Below are positions 43,329 through 64,000 of a stretch of 64,000 nt of DNA, piece by piece. Source of the stretch: Mesostigma viride. Taxonomy: Eukaryota > Streptophyta > Mesostigmatophyceae > Mesostigmatales > Mesostigmataceae. The DNA is taken from NCBI GenBank assembly GCA_009746045.1, contig RPFO01000667.1, positions 5,789,062 to 5,853,061 of the forward strand, in the 5' to 3' direction. Position 1 is the stretch's first letter. Every line of letters begins with the position of its first letter. The position numbers and the translations under genes are program-made. The notes under the pieces were generated by a model. That model was not told the DNA's origin. It worked only from the letters and a program-made list of their open reading frames with translations, and did no database searches.

Positions 43329-43429
43329 GCTAACCTAGGGGAGCTGTCTGGCGTGCCTCCCGCGGGTTTGCACACGCGTGCGCTTCCCCACGGGGGGGGG
43401 CTCGTTGTCCTCTATGACCTGGGCCCACT

Positions 43430-44433
43430 TGGCCTTGCATGTCCATCATCTTCTTGAGTTTCCCGCCATCCTGATCTTCGTCGACTTCATCAAGGCTTTT
43501 GATTCTGTCCTCTGGGACGCTCTATGGGCTGTCCTTGCTCGCGCTCGCGTCCCCACTCCCCTGATTACCGTCATCCGCACGCTGTACTTCGGTGCGCACT
43601 CAACACGGAATTACCCCGCCATGCCCACTGCAGACGTGCGGCGTCTGCGGGCAGGGTTGCGTCCTGTCGCCGTACCTGTTTATTATTGCTGCTCGGCAGT
43701 TGGCTTCCCGACTGCATGCGAGGACGACATGACGACACGGATAGGCATGGCGTGGGCGCACCTCCATGACCACCGCCGCGCTGGTGGAGCAACCCCGCCC
43801 TACCCCGGATCGTCAAGCGTGACCTCTTCAAGGTCGTCATTCTGACGATCCTGACCTACGGCGCCGAGACCTGGACAAGTCTGCCGCAGGAGCTGGAGCA
43901 ACGGCTCGACGGCGCCGTCACCCAGATGCTGCGCAAGACCCTTAACATCCCCTTTGGTTTGCACATTAGTAATGAGGATTTGTACGCTGATTTGTCCTAT
44001 GTTTCCCACATTATTAGGCACAGGCGCCTGGGCCTAGCCGGGCACCTGGCCCGCACAGATCAGGTAGATACATCAGATAGACTAGCTGGCACCAAGCCCG
44101 CCCAGCCTGGGCGATATGTCCTCACCTGGCGTGCCCCCGGCCGCGCGCGGCAGGGCCGCCACCCGTGGACTTTTCGTGATAGACTCGGCATGGATCGACA
44201 TGTGCTACACTAGACGTGACGGGCTCACCCCCGGGCAGCCTCCTGGTTTGTCTGTAATATGGAGGCAGATGGTGCGCAACAAGGATAGATGGCAAGTAGT
44301 GATGAAGGAGACCACCCCCAAGCCTGTGGGGGCTCCGCGTGTGACCAAGTATGGCCTTCATAGCGATTCGGGCCGCGGTGCCCACACCCCTGTAACTAGG
44401 ACCTAGATAGCTTACACCATCCATTCCATCCAG
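43430..44433 (+). mobile_element. Deleted tandem copy of a LINE (copy C')
   Basis: It matches the adjacent copy at 44590-45895 almost base for base (FPAILIFVDFIKAFDSVLW, then HIIRHRRLGLAGHLARTD), but about 340 bp of the RT catalytic region is missing between PYLFIIV and GSWLPDC, and small indels shift the frame. It breaks off at CCATTCCATCC directly before copy C. Confidence 0.9.
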
Positions 44434-45864
44434 TTGTTCATGCGCATGATCCTCAACCGCCTTCGTTCTGCCCTCGACTGTCACCTTGGGGAAAGTCAAA
44501 TGGGCTTCCGTCCTGGGCGCAACACGGTCATGGCCATCTTCGTCGCGCGTCGTCTCTTCGAGGAAATCGCTCTCCTGCAACCTGGTGAGTTTCCCGCCAT
44601 CCTCATCTTCGTCGACTTCATCAAGGCTTTTGATTCTGTCCTCTGGGACGCTCTATGGGCTGTACTTGCTCGCGCTCGCGTCCCCACTCCCCTGATTACC
44701 GTCATCCGCACGCTGTATGAGGGGTCGACCACTTCGGTGCGCACTCAACACGGCATTACCCCGCCCTGCCCACTGCAGACCGGCGTCTGGCAGGGTTGCG
44801 TCCTGTCGCCGTACCTGTTTATTATTGTAGTGGATTATGTTATGCGCCAGGCACGTGCTCGCTTTGCTAGCATTGCAGGCCGTGCCCCTGGCCTAGCGAT
44901 CACGAACGAGCTTGGGGAAGGGGGGCCGACTAACAAGCAGAATTTACTAGCTGACCTCATTTATGCCGACGACATCACGCTCATCGAGAAGCCGGAGTCT
45001 GCCCAACTTTGGCTGGACTGCCTGGCGCTCGAGGCTCGGGCGGTTGGTCTAGAAATCAGCCCCAAAACGGAGGCCCTGGCCCTCGGCATGGCAGGGCCCC
45101 CACCCACACTCCGCCTCTTAGACGATGCCGAGGTCAACTACCCTCCTTCAGGCCGCTTCAAGCTGCTCGGCAGTTGGCTTCCCGACTGCGAGGACGACAT
45201 GACGACACGGATCGGCATGGCGTGGGCGCACCTCCATGACCACCGCCGCTGGTGGAGCAACCCCGCCCTACCCCGGATCGTCAAGCGTGACCTCTTCAAG
45301 GTCGTCATTCTGACGATCCTGACCTACGGCGCCGAGACGTGGACACTGATGCAGGAGCTGGAGCAACGACTCGACGGCGCCGTCACCAAGATGCTGCGCA
45401 AGGCCCTTAACATCCCCTTTGGTTTGCACATTAGTAATGAGGATTTGTACGCTGATTTGCCCTATGTTTCCCACATTATTAGGCACAGGCGCCTGGGCCT
45501 AGCCGGGCACCTGGCCCGCACAGATCAGGTAGATACATCAGATAGACTAGCTGGCACCAAGCCCGCCCAGCCTGGGCGATATGTCCTCACCTGGCGTGCC
45601 CCCGGCCGCGCGCGGCAGGGCCGCCACCCGTGGACTTTTCGTGATAGACTCGGCATGGACATGTGCTACACTAGACGTGACGGGCTCACCCCCGGGCAGC
45701 CTCCTGGTTTGTCTGTAATATGGAGGCAGATGGTGCGCAAGGATAGATGGCAAGTAGTGATGAAGGAGACCACCCCCAAGCCTGTGGGGGCTCCGCGTGT
45801 GACCAAGTATGGCATTCATAGCGATTCGGGCCGCGGTGCCCACACCCCTGTAACTAGGACCTAG
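44434..45864 (+). CDS. LINE ORF2 fragment: reverse transcriptase and C-terminal domain
   Basis: 476 open codons without disablement. RT motifs: QMGFRPGRNTVMAIF, ILIFVDFIKAFDSVLW, GVWQGCVLSPYLFIIVVD and LIYADDITLIE (YADD active site). The C-terminal region has VVILTILTYGAETWTL and RRLGLAGHLARTDQVD and ends GRGAHTPVTRT. The endonuclease and the first RT motifs are missing upstream. It belongs to a related but distinct family from LINE A/B, with a different 3' UTR hairpin. It is the most intact transposon ORF of the window. Confidence 0.92.
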   Translation: MFMRMILNRLRSALDCHLGESQMGFRPGRNTVMAIFVARRLFEEIALLQPGEFPAILIFVDFIKAFDSVLWDALWAVLARARVPTPLITVIRTLYEGSTTSVRTQHGITPPCPLQTGVWQGCVLSPYLFIIVVDYVMRQARARFASIAGRAPGLAITNELGEGGPTNKQNLLADLIYADDITLIEKPESAQLWLDCLALEARAVGLEISPKTEALALGMAGPPPTLRLLDDAEVNYPPSGRFKLLGSWLPDCEDDMTTRIGMAWAHLHDHRRWWSNPALPRIVKRDLFKVVILTILTYGAETWTLMQELEQRLDGAVTKMLRKALNIPFGLHISNEDLYADLPYVSHIIRHRRLGLAGHLARTDQVDTSDRLAGTKPAQPGRYVLTWRAPGRARQGRHPWTFRDRLGMDMCYTRRDGLTPGQPPGLSVIWRQMVRKDRWQVVMKETTPKPVGAPRVTKYGIHSDSGRGAHTPVTRT

Positions 45865-46040
45865 ATAGCTTATACCATCCATTCCATCCCCTGTTCCGCT
45901 CCCACTGAGGGCTTATGCTCACGTGACGCAGTCACGTGTCTATTAATTAATTAATTAATTAATCCATTCCATCCCATGTTCCCCTGCCACTGAGGACTTA
46001 TGCTCACGTGACGCAGTCACGTGTCTATTAATTAATTAAT
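44434..46040 (+). mobile_element. LINE copy C, 5'-truncated, 3' end duplicated
   Basis: An open RT-to-C-terminus ORF (44434-45864) is followed by a 3' UTR ending in CACGTGACGCAGTCACGTG and TTAA-type repeats. The last roughly 80 bp (CCATTCCATCC to ATTAATTAATT) occur twice in tandem (about 45877-45958 and 45961-46040). Confidence 0.92.
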
Positions 46041-46079
46041 TTATTTATCATCTTCTTCCAAATCACGGAGAGGCCTAAA

Positions 46080-47133
46080 TTTAAAAAAAAATAAATTAAA
46101 TTATAACATGCCTCCGTTGGGAGATCATGTAGCACATATTCCTTGATGGGTGGTGGAAAGGGGAGAGCCGCGTAATCTAACTATCCTAACGCTAATCTAG
46201 TCTAGAAAAATCCTAACTGCCCTACTCGTCAAAACGCCTCCTCCTCTTGGGGGAAGGGGGCTTGCCCACAGGGTCGGGCGTGTGAGCCTTGACAATCTTC
46301 TGCCACCGCGTCTTGTTCTGCATGGCAGTCCAAAGAAGGGAGAGAGAGTGGATGCGGTATTCAAACTGGGCTGGGACCAGTAGGTCATCCAGCAACATCT
46401 GTACGTAGTTCGTGACATGTTTCCCTACCCTTTTGGGAATGTCCTTGCGGCCAGGCCAGGTCAGAATGTGCCGCCCTGGCTGGCCAAGCCGCTGGGGGCC
46501 TGCCAGACCAAGGGCGGTGTCGACCTGGCTAGTGCGAGCAAGGTGTCCTACAAATGCTATCCTACGCTGTCTAATCTCGTCCGAAATACGAGGCATGCCC
46601 TGATACAAAGACACTGATGATGGGCGCTTGGGAAACCCTACGTTCAGGACCTGTCGGAGCATCCTGTAGACTGTGCCGTCTAGCCTAGCTGCCAGTGTGG
46701 GTGTGATTGTCCACGCCTCGGCGCCATACGTGAGCACCGTGAGGACGAGGACCTTGAAGAGCATGCGCTTGCGGTGGTCGCCCAGGCCCTTGGAGCGCCA
46801 GTAGGTGTTGAGCGAACGAAGCCGAGCCCAGGCCAGGCCGATGCGGGTGTCCACATCGTCGGCGGTGTTAGGGAGCCAGCTCCCTAACAGCTTAATGAAG
46901 CGATCGCGGAACGGGACCGTCGTCCCATCGAGCAGGCGCGGCAGCGGCGGTGTACTGGAGGCCCCAATCACCATCGCCTCAGTTTTGACACTAATCTCCA
47001 ACCCCACCGCCCTCGCCTCCAGGCCCAGACAGTCCAGCCAGGTCTGAATGTGCTCGGAGAGGCCTACTAGGCCCCCCATGTCCTCTACTAGCTGCTCTTT
47101 GAAGGTGCGGGCCTTGCGGCAGCTAACGTTCAC
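46080..47133 (-). mobile_element. LINE copy B, 5'-truncated (family of copy A)
   Basis: On the minus strand it runs from about 47080 (EHIQTWLDCLGLEARAV) to RRRRFDE (46222), then a 3' UTR with CTCCCAACGGAGG and a T-rich tail at about 46080-46100. The ORF is open (46222-47133), with YGAEAWTITPTLAAR and AFVGHLARTSQVD. It gives the uninterrupted counterpart of the site hit by the 29219-30917 element in copy A. Confidence 0.92.
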
Positions 47134-47779
47134 GGGGCCCGGGCCACGTCAGGAGATGCCGGGCAGGCTGAGCTGGTCGCAGTCCCGCGGGGGGCCCACG
47201 TGAGGTGTCTACCTGGTTGGTGCGAGCTAGGTGCCCTACGAGCTGCAGGCGCCGCTGCTTAATGGTGCTGGTGATATATGGCATGCCAAGGTAAAGGTCC
47301 TCATTGCGGACATGAGCAGCATATCCTACTCTGAAAATGGATCGCAGCATGTTGGTGACCGCGCCGTCCAGCTTGCGGGCCAGGTCGGCGGTGAGGGTCC
47401 ACGTCTCGGCCCCATACGTGAGAACAGGAAGGACGAGGACCTTGAACAGGTCCAGTTTCTCGATCTTGCCAAGGGGCTTGAGCCACAGGGCCCGGTAATG
47501 ACGTAAAGCGTGCCAGGCGAGGGAGATGCGGGGGTCCACATCAGCCTCGCAGCTGGGAAGCAGGCTGCCCAGCAGCTTGACGCGGTCCCGGTACAGGACT
47601 CGAGAGCCGTCAAGGAGATAGAGGGGTGGCGGTGGGTGGGTGAGTCCAATCGCCAGGGCCTCTGTCTTCTTGCTGACCTCAAGCCCCACTGCACGGGCCT
47701 CGATAGCCAGGCAGTCAAGCCATGTCTGCACGTGCCCAGTGTCCTCGAAGAGGGTGGTGTCGTCTGCGTAGAGCATCAT
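47123..47779 (-). mobile_element. LINE copy D fragment, truncated at both ends
   Basis: The minus-strand ORF begins MLYADDTTLFEDTGHVQTW (RT active-site box) and ends LTWPGPRER. It is related to but distinct from copies A-C (VLPVLTYGAETWTLTADL, LQLVGHLARTNQVDTS). Its 5' border joins an ORF1-type 3' UTR at about 47780, and its 3' border abuts the 5' border of copy B. Confidence 0.88.
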
Positions 47780-47990
47780 CCATGGGGAGTCCCATTATAG
47801 GCGCACGTGCGCGTAAGCGTGAGCCACGGACTAGGCTAAGCCTGACTAATCTACACTACTGCTTTATGTTCCCTAGACTGGGGTTGCTGGGGTGGCAGGG
47901 GGCGCCTGCCATGGCTTGTGTTCGACGTGGATGTCCGCCCCCCTCCAGTATACCGGTTTCCCCCCTGCGCTCTGCTGGGGGAGTTCAATT
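47780..47990 (-). pseudogene. ORF1 C-terminus and 3' UTR fragment
   Basis: The minus strand matches the end of the ORF1-only copies (ACCGGTATACTGGAGGGGGG, CACAAGCC-TGGCAGGC, TAGTGTAGATTAGTCAGGCT), and stops at CCATGGATGATG, where copy D RT sequence begins. Confidence 0.75.
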
Positions 47991-48004
47991 CACATGACTG
48001 CCCC

Positions 48005-48150
48005 CATGGCTTTGGGATACCTGTGGCATGAAGGGAAGGGGGGGTCTCTGCCCCCTCCCTGTTGTGCACACTCAGGGATTAAAAGCACCTTGGTGCTCCG
48101 TGACTCCCCGACGGGAGCACGTGTTTGATTCATTAATGAATGAATGAGAG
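48005..48150 (+). repeat. Short 3' end fragment with GTGCTCC hairpin
   Basis: Homologous to 62035-62175 over about 130 bp (GGGATTAAAAGCAC, GGTGCTCCGTGACTCCCC, GGGAGCACG), ending in a TTAATGAATGAATG run. It is either a 5'-truncated LINE or a SINE sharing a LINE 3' end. Confidence 0.7.
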
Positions 48151-48248
48151 GCTTTGGGGTTAGCTGTTATAGCTTGAAAAGTCTCAACTAATAACAAAAG
48201 TATTATTTGAACAATAATTTAAAACGGAACATCGACTTCAACCATCGG

Positions 48249-49199
48249 TTAGTGCCGGTGTATGCACAGCTTGCGAGCCTCTGCCAAGTCCACGACAGCG
48301 GGCCACTCGACCCGCCGCAGCTTGAGCTCGTAGAGTCGCGACCACAGCTTGCCCGTGACCAGCACGCGCCCCTCCCTGGGGTCCCACGCGATCCCGTTCA
48401 GGACGTCCGCCCGCCCGCTCGGGTGGCTGGCGAGCATGTCTTTTTTCAACCCGTGCAGGAGCAGCCACCCGAGCACACGGCCGTCCTCGGGTGAGACGCG
48501 CGCGATGCAGTCGGTCTGCCAGATGTTGGCCCAGACCTCGCCGGCGACGTACTCGAGCTCGTTCAGCCAGGTGATCTCGGCGCCATTGTCGCGTACCGTG
48601 ACGCTGCGCACTTCCACATATGTCACCGGGTCCAGGAAATGGAGTTTCGAGCCGCTGTCGGTCAAAATAAGATGCGTGCCATCGTGGGTGAGGCCCCAGC
48701 CGTCCCGGTAGGGGGTGGAGATGGTCTTGGTCGGAGCCAGCGTGGCACGGTCGTAGATAAACGCGGTCGGCAGCTTCCAGGTGAGCTGGATGAGCTGGTC
48801 ATTCCAGAGGGCGAGCCCCTCGCCAAAATACTGGCGGTCGACACCGCGCTGCTGGAGCACGCGCCCGGTCTCGAGCTCCACGTGGCGGACGGAGGATTTA
48901 CCGTACAGGCCCGTGGACTCGTACAGGGTGCCGTTGTGGTAGAGTAGGCCCTGGGTGAACGCGGCGGGGTCGTGCGGGTACGACTGAATGATCTCGTAGG
49001 TGTAAAGGTCGGGATTCACCAGCGCCTTGGTGAGGGAGCGGGCGACGCCTTTCAAGGTGGAGCCGGCCGCTGCCCCGCCCGTCAAGGTCCCGGGAGCCGC
49101 GTGCGCAAGGAACAGGCACAAGAACAGGATCGCATGGCATGTTAATGCACCGCTGACTTTGTCCACGACGGCCGCCATGAGGGTGCCCTGAGAGCGCAT
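48249..49199 (-). CDS. QC: Glutaminyl-peptide cyclotransferase, plant type
   Basis: Intact intronless ORF, 316 residues from ATG 49199 (a second in-frame ATG lies 7 codons later with a better context). A hydrophobic signal (AILFLCLFLAHA) ends near AHA-AP, so the protein should enter the secretory pathway. The body carries the plant/bacterial QC beta-propeller signatures: SYPHDPAAFTQGL, ESTGLYGKSSVR, FGEGLALW, DGWGLTHDG, NELEYVAGEVWAN, TDCIARVSPEDGRV and VLNGIAWD..RVLVTGKLW. The enzyme converts N-terminal glutamine to pyroglutamate with release of ammonia, protecting secreted proteins. It is unrelated to the zinc-dependent animal QC. Length is as expected. LINE debris lies about 100 bp past the stop, and the upstream 2.4 kb has no gene. 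Confidence 0.93.
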   Translation of the reverse strand: MRSQGTLMAAVVDKVSGALTCHAILFLCLFLAHAAPGTLTGGAAAGSTLKGVARSLTKALVNPDLYTYEIIQSYPHDPAAFTQGLLYHNGTLYESTGLYGKSSVRHVELETGRVLQQRGVDRQYFGEGLALWNDQLIQLTWKLPTAFIYDRATLAPTKTISTPYRDGWGLTHDGTHLILTDSGSKLHFLDPVTYVEVRSVTVRDNGAEITWLNELEYVAGEVWANIWQTDCIARVSPEDGRVLGWLLLHGLKKDMLASHPSGRADVLNGIAWDPREGRVLVTGKLWSRLYELKLRRVEWPAVVDLAEARKLCIHRH

Positions 49200-51592
49200 A
49201 GCTCGAGGAAGGGGGTGGATCTATTGGAAAGTCAAGACTGCGCCCGATTGAGTACCCTTGCGATGCCTTCTGGGCTCATAGTACTGCAACCTTCGCAAAG
49301 GGGGACGTCGTGGGAGGCGAATTGTCAGGCATGCCGCCATCAATTCCTTGCTCCTTCGCTCGTAAATAAGCAGCCACGTGGGTCGTGAAAATCATAACCA
49401 CTTAGTAAAAACGAAGATTGGCAACTGTCTGTACATTGATTCTCTTTCCATCAATTCCTTATTCACCACGCTCGCAAGCGAAGAAGGGAAATTACATGAA
49501 GCACCGATGCGTAGGGCTGCGAACCCATCGTCACTTCGAACCCTGCTGCCACGAGCCACGCAAGTTTAGCACAGGCAGGCTGGCATTTATGCGTTTAAGC
49601 ACAACATTGTGCGATATGGCCTGTCCGACAACGCAGTCTAGGAAATATATCTCAGATTTTAGCTTGGCTCCCTAGCTACAGTAGTGCCCTTAAGTCATAT
49701 CAACAAAACTTTCCCGCGGGCACGGAAGTGATCATCAAGGCTCTCCACGAAGCACGGAGGCAGACGCTTCGCCTACTGGGCAAACAAGTTGCATGCTGCC
49801 ATCCCTATGTATTGGCACACGGGCGCCGGGGCGCGGGTCGGATACTGTAACTGGGCACTACCCGTATGTAAATATTCATCATCCGACGATTGGTTTTAAC
49901 TTACATGTAAAGACGATTGGTCTTACATGTAGGAATAAGCGAGGCTTGAGCGAGGTAACATTTTCTTGCCACTACTTGAAGCAGGCACCGGAGGTCGGCC
50001 GGACCGCCGGAGCCCGGAAGACTTAAGCAGCAGTTGAGCTGCTGGCGTCGAAGCGGCGTTAAGCGTTAGAACATCAGGCGATCAAACTGTGATGTAAAGT
50101 ATTTTTTTCTCACCAAACGGCGCCGACGTAAGTCACGTAAAAATGTCAGCAATGGCTGCCGGGAAGTTGTCGAGAATGATGACTGTTAGTCTTTGCGACA
50201 GCGCCGCCCGTTTTCATGATCTGGCTAGCCTCAACGGGCGCGGAAGAGGCGGGGGTACGGAATCGGCATGCCGAAAATTGTCTTCAGCGGGTACGTCGTT
50301 GCACGGCACGATTGACGAATGGTCGCTGTACTTTGTCCCCAGTATATGGTAGCCAGTGGCGATGTCGTAATACCATGGTACCCTGAAGCATGGACTGTAA
50401 TAGGTTGTTGTATCGACAATTGACCTAGCTAGAGCTTGCAATTTTGCTTGCTTTTGAGGACGCGCCCGCGTAGACAGTACTGCCATCTCCTGAATGGTAG
50501 AGCAGGCAGGTAGGTTTTAGGTAGGGCACCAACTCCTTTGTGAAATGACAATATCTACAACACCAGGTAACCCTCAAGGACCTTTACTTTCGCTTATTCA
50601 ATCTACAATCGTACACTTTACCAAGAGCTTCAGAATGGGAAATGGTGGTCCTCCGGCATCACGCGTCGCCCAACTTTCTGCACGTAAAACTACTGGACAG
50701 GATATATTTTTTTTGTTGCACCTTGATTGGTATACTAATCCTTAATGAGTAAACATGCCAATCTACGACGTGGTGAAAGTAGATGGCGAATTATTCTGCT
50801 TGCATGCGTACCTATTTCCTAATTGACATATCATGTCTCTGACTGGAAATCGCTGTATTTGCGTTTCCTGGCTGTAGGGCTACAAAGAGTCCCGTGGCCG
50901 TTAACAGGCGGCAAGCCGGCTCAGGGGCAGGAGGCACCACGGTGGAGCGTTGAGGGCGCCACATGCACAGCAAATGCCCCACCGAAAAGGTACAAGCTTG
51001 CATGTGCCCAACTTGGTGCAAGCACTTTCAAGAGCATAACATGACATCCAGCCCCATGGATATTGGTGTCGGATGATATGAACAGTAAATTAGGAATGAC
51101 ATTCGCTTAGCTGTCATGGGTATGAGAGTGCAGGGCGCTTCGTCGACAGATCATGAATGTTTATCAACGATACACACTTTGTTTGTGCTCATTATGGCAT
51201 CATCTAAACAGTCTTTGGTGATGCCTTCATTTGCAGTTGCCGCTCTTGTAAAATGCTGTTGTCTCAAGCATATATTGGGCTGCTGGCGGCATGTCATAAA
51301 AGCTCATGACAGATAATATCAGAAAATCTGTCACGGCATTCTGTGGCGGCTGACCGCCTTGTATATAAACGTAGGTGCTTGTCAACATACGTGGTTGAAT
51401 CGCGTGCAGAGTTCCTATCATGCATCCCCAAGTCAACAGTGAAAATAATACTTACTAAATACAGTGTAATAATTCATAGTAGTGTGTTCATGTTGTTACC
51501 ACCAATATGGTTGTATGTAGTTGTAGTAATTGTATGTGATTGGTGACTTTGGCTTCGCAAGGCAAACACCCTTCCTGGCCTATCTCATCCGC
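49200..51592. other. Intergenic between QC and the ObgC region; no gene seen
   Basis: Scattered short frames only, none with recognisable domains, splice structure or codon bias like the neighbours. The part next to 49200 should hold the QC promoter; no defined motif could be assigned. Confidence 0.5.
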
Positions 51593-51815
51593 AGGGCCTA
51601 TAGTACCCTTCCAGGCTTAGAGCGGCCGCAGGGCCTGTAGCACCCTTCCTGGCTTAGAGCGCCCGCAGGGCCTATAGCACCCTTCCAGGCTTATAGCACC
51701 CGCAAGGCCTATCGCACCCGTCCAGGCTTATAGGTTCGCAAGGCCTACAGCACCCTTCCAGGCTTATAGCGCTCGCAAGGCCTATCGCACCCTTCCAGGC
51801 TTACAGGGCCAGGGT
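51593..51815. repeat. 37-bp tandem repeat, six copies
   Basis: The unit contains CGCAGGGCCTATAGCACCC then TTCCAGGCTTATAGCGCC. The copies differ by a few substitutions. It lies about 330 bp upstream of the ObgC start. Confidence 0.93.
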
Positions 51816-52140
51816 ACCAGATGGCCTTGCCTTGGTATACTTGCCCTGGCTGTGCACGTGCATGGGGCATCCCCCGCATGCACACCACGCTGCCCACATG
51901 AAACCCTGACGTTATAAAGAAATAAGGATAACAACTCTTAACCCACTAAGAACAAATAGTTATGGCTACTAATAACCCACCACTAACAAATGATGATACT
52001 AAACCACAACAACCTGATCCCGCCAGGAAAACCTGACCTTATTTATATGAAAAACAAATCATCACCCACAACCGCCTGACCCCGCCCTGCTTGCACGAAA
52101 CCCTGACCTGGCATGGACCCCATGGCATGCACACCCTCTC
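51816..52140. other. Upstream region of ObgC
   Basis: Words GAAACCCTGAC and AACCTGACC recur three to four times, and CATGCACACC/ACCCTCTCATG is duplicated right at the start codon. No TATA box or defined promoter motif was recognised. An upstream non-coding exon cannot be excluded. Confidence 0.35.
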
Positions 52141-62817
<10,677 letters not shown>

Positions 62818-64000
62818 GTAAGTCTTATAGATAGTTTGGATATATATCGATATCTATTTTCTTTAGGGTTCTTCTTCTTTTCGGGGTTTTCCTTATGTTG
62901 CATGCCAATGCCTTTCACCTCCGTAATTGATCATTCTCCATGAATATATATATTCATATATATAAATAGGTTGGATATATACATCGTACTGGCGCCAAGG
63001 CCTTACGGTAGCTCTCACCCGGGCTATGGCTGACATCTTGCTCCGCCGGACGCGGGCTGACTTTGCGGCGCAGCACGGTTATTAGGCTCTTTTACTTCAT
63101 TCCGCGGTGCGGATCGAGTGTCCCATGCGGGCTGTAGTTATTTGTCGTTGTATCTCTTGTAAGCGTTGGCTTTGTTTATGTTTAATTGGGTTTTCCACTC
63201 TGATGTAAGTAATTATACTTTACATGCCACCTGGCATCCGCGTATGCTCACATGGTAAGGCATTGGCATATCCCATGTCTCCATCTCTTGCGCTTTGTGC
63301 GCACCGAGCCAACCGTGCAGTCACCCACCCATGCAGCCACCAGGCCACCTACCCACACAATTTAATATATATAAATATGTTGCATAGGATATTTTCCTTT
63401 TGAAATCGCACACTAATGGATGGAAAGCTCAGCACCTTCCCTTCCCATGAGGCACGTACTCGACGCGATGTCGATGGGAGATTGGATGATGCTTCGGCTA
63501 AGGCTGCCTGGTTACGTCACGGTTTAGTCACATTATGACATCCACTGATGATTTCTGATACATGTTCGATGCTGTAGGACTTGCACGCCACCTACGTATT
63601 CAACGTTTTTACCCTCCTTGCTCGTAATGGCCCCACGTACGGGGCTGATATCGTTGCGGCATGTTGGGAAGGATCTCATTACTTCTACTGCGTTGTATCG
63701 CATGATACTTGGGGTGCTTGTAAAAGATATCTTCAGTGGCCCAACGGGCCTGAGTTTTGTTCCACAGTGTCTGCATATGTTGTCTGCATATGTTATCCAT
63801 AGCTCTGCCAAGAGGTAAGATTTTTTGCATGCACAGTTTGTCAATAATTGCATGGCCTGTCACCTAGGGTCAAGTCAGACATGGACCCCCCCCCCTGTTT
63901 TTAAAGCAGTGCATCTCTCAAGTAAATGAGAATTAGTAGCCCTTTATTTGTATTTTTTAAACTGGATGTATGGGCTTTCACAAAGGTATAAACTTCGGAA
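62818..64000. other. Downstream of the last identified ObgC exon
   Basis: The exon 10 donor (AA|GTAAGT) shows that the gene continues, but no exon finishing the Obg fold was found up to the window end. The segment holds AT-rich stretches (about 62840-62970, 63360-63380), the conserved peptide tail at 62991-63085, and no other recognisable feature. Confidence 0.5.
62991..63085 (+). CDS. Second copy of the unknown C-terminal peptide
   Basis: The frame ending TAG at 63083-63085 encodes YWRQGLTVALTRAMADI then LLRRTRADF and AAQHGY. It is homologous to the minus-strand tail at 23753-23855, with changes mostly at third codon positions. The upstream border is near 62985 and no start or acceptor was identified. 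Confidence 0.4.

Larger units (their letters stand above)
18415..43333 (+). mobile_element. Ty3/gypsy chromovirus-like LTR retrotransposon, nested insertions
   Basis: The LTRs (18420-18982 and 42764-43328) both begin TGTTACGTCGCG and end GACGTAACA. They are flanked by GCTAC (18415-18419) and GCTAA (43329-43333), a likely 5-bp target duplication with one change. Gene order is viroplasmin-like ORF, gag with CCHC knuckle, protease, RT, RNase H, integrase, chromodomain-like tail, then a long 3' ORF: the Ty3/gypsy order (RT before integrase). RT is interrupted at 23387-25780 and about 25925-37010. Without those insertions the element would be about 11.4 kb. The LTRs differ at only about a dozen positions, yet most ORFs carry frameshifts. 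Confidence 0.95.

Noticed and set aside
63533-63863. Final ObgC exon in the last 1.2 kb
   Set aside because: No segment in the required phase encodes the expected end of the Obg G domain. The exon is probably beyond the window.

Overview
This is a nuclear window from a photosynthetic eukaryote, most likely a green alga (Viridiplantae). The evidence is a multi-exon chloroplast-type Obg GTPase whose spliced protein follows land-plant ObgC, a plant-type glutaminyl cyclase with a secretory signal, interstitial telomere repeats of the plant type (CCCTAAA), intron-rich genes with GT-AG splice sites, and a eukaryotic transposon complement (Ty3 chromovirus, L1-like LINEs, piggyBac). No rRNA, tRNA, CRISPR array or bacterial operon was seen. 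The species cannot be named from sequence alone.

Layout. 1-2.4 kb: exons of a minus-strand gene running off the left edge (single-pass membrane N-terminus, Pro/Glu-rich stalk, Cys-rich exon). 4.4-5.4 kb: an intronless secreted or membrane protein with a Cys-rich tail. 6.8-13.9 kb: a plus-strand TauD/TfdA-family 2-oxoglutarate dioxygenase, rebuilt here from six exons including a 26-nt microexon carrying the HxD iron ligands; its introns are full of minisatellites. 14-17.8 kb: two LINE ORF1-only copies in head-to-head arrangement plus LINE 3' scraps. 18.4-43.3 kb: one Ty3/gypsy chromovirus-like LTR element with 563/565-bp LTRs. It carries an upstream viroplasmin-like ORF, gag-pro-RT-RNaseH-integrase-chromodomain and a long extra 3' ORF. 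It is broken inside RT by two later insertions: a 2.4-kb TTAA-flanked element, and an 11-kb block made of a piggyBac transposase element, a near-full-length LINE (itself hit by a 1.7-kb TTAA-flanked element) and a possible further palindrome-bounded element. 43.4-48.2 kb: a pile-up of LINE fragments. 48.2-49.2 kb: glutaminyl cyclase, minus strand. 51.6-62.8 kb: ObgC, ten exons rebuilt in phase, with the 3' end not found.

The most unusual signals are these. (1) Decayed tandem copies of exon ends, splice site included, lie inside neighbouring introns of ObgC and of the unrelated dioxygenase. (2) A short C-terminal peptide at two distant loci differs mainly by synonymous changes. (3) ORF1-only LINE copies are arranged with outward-facing 3' ends next to TTAA runs. 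(4) The chromovirus has two accessory ORFs.

The host genes (dioxygenase, ObgC, QC) show no disablement, while almost every transposon ORF carries frameshifts. No joint pathway between the host genes is implied; they simply sit between repeat blocks.
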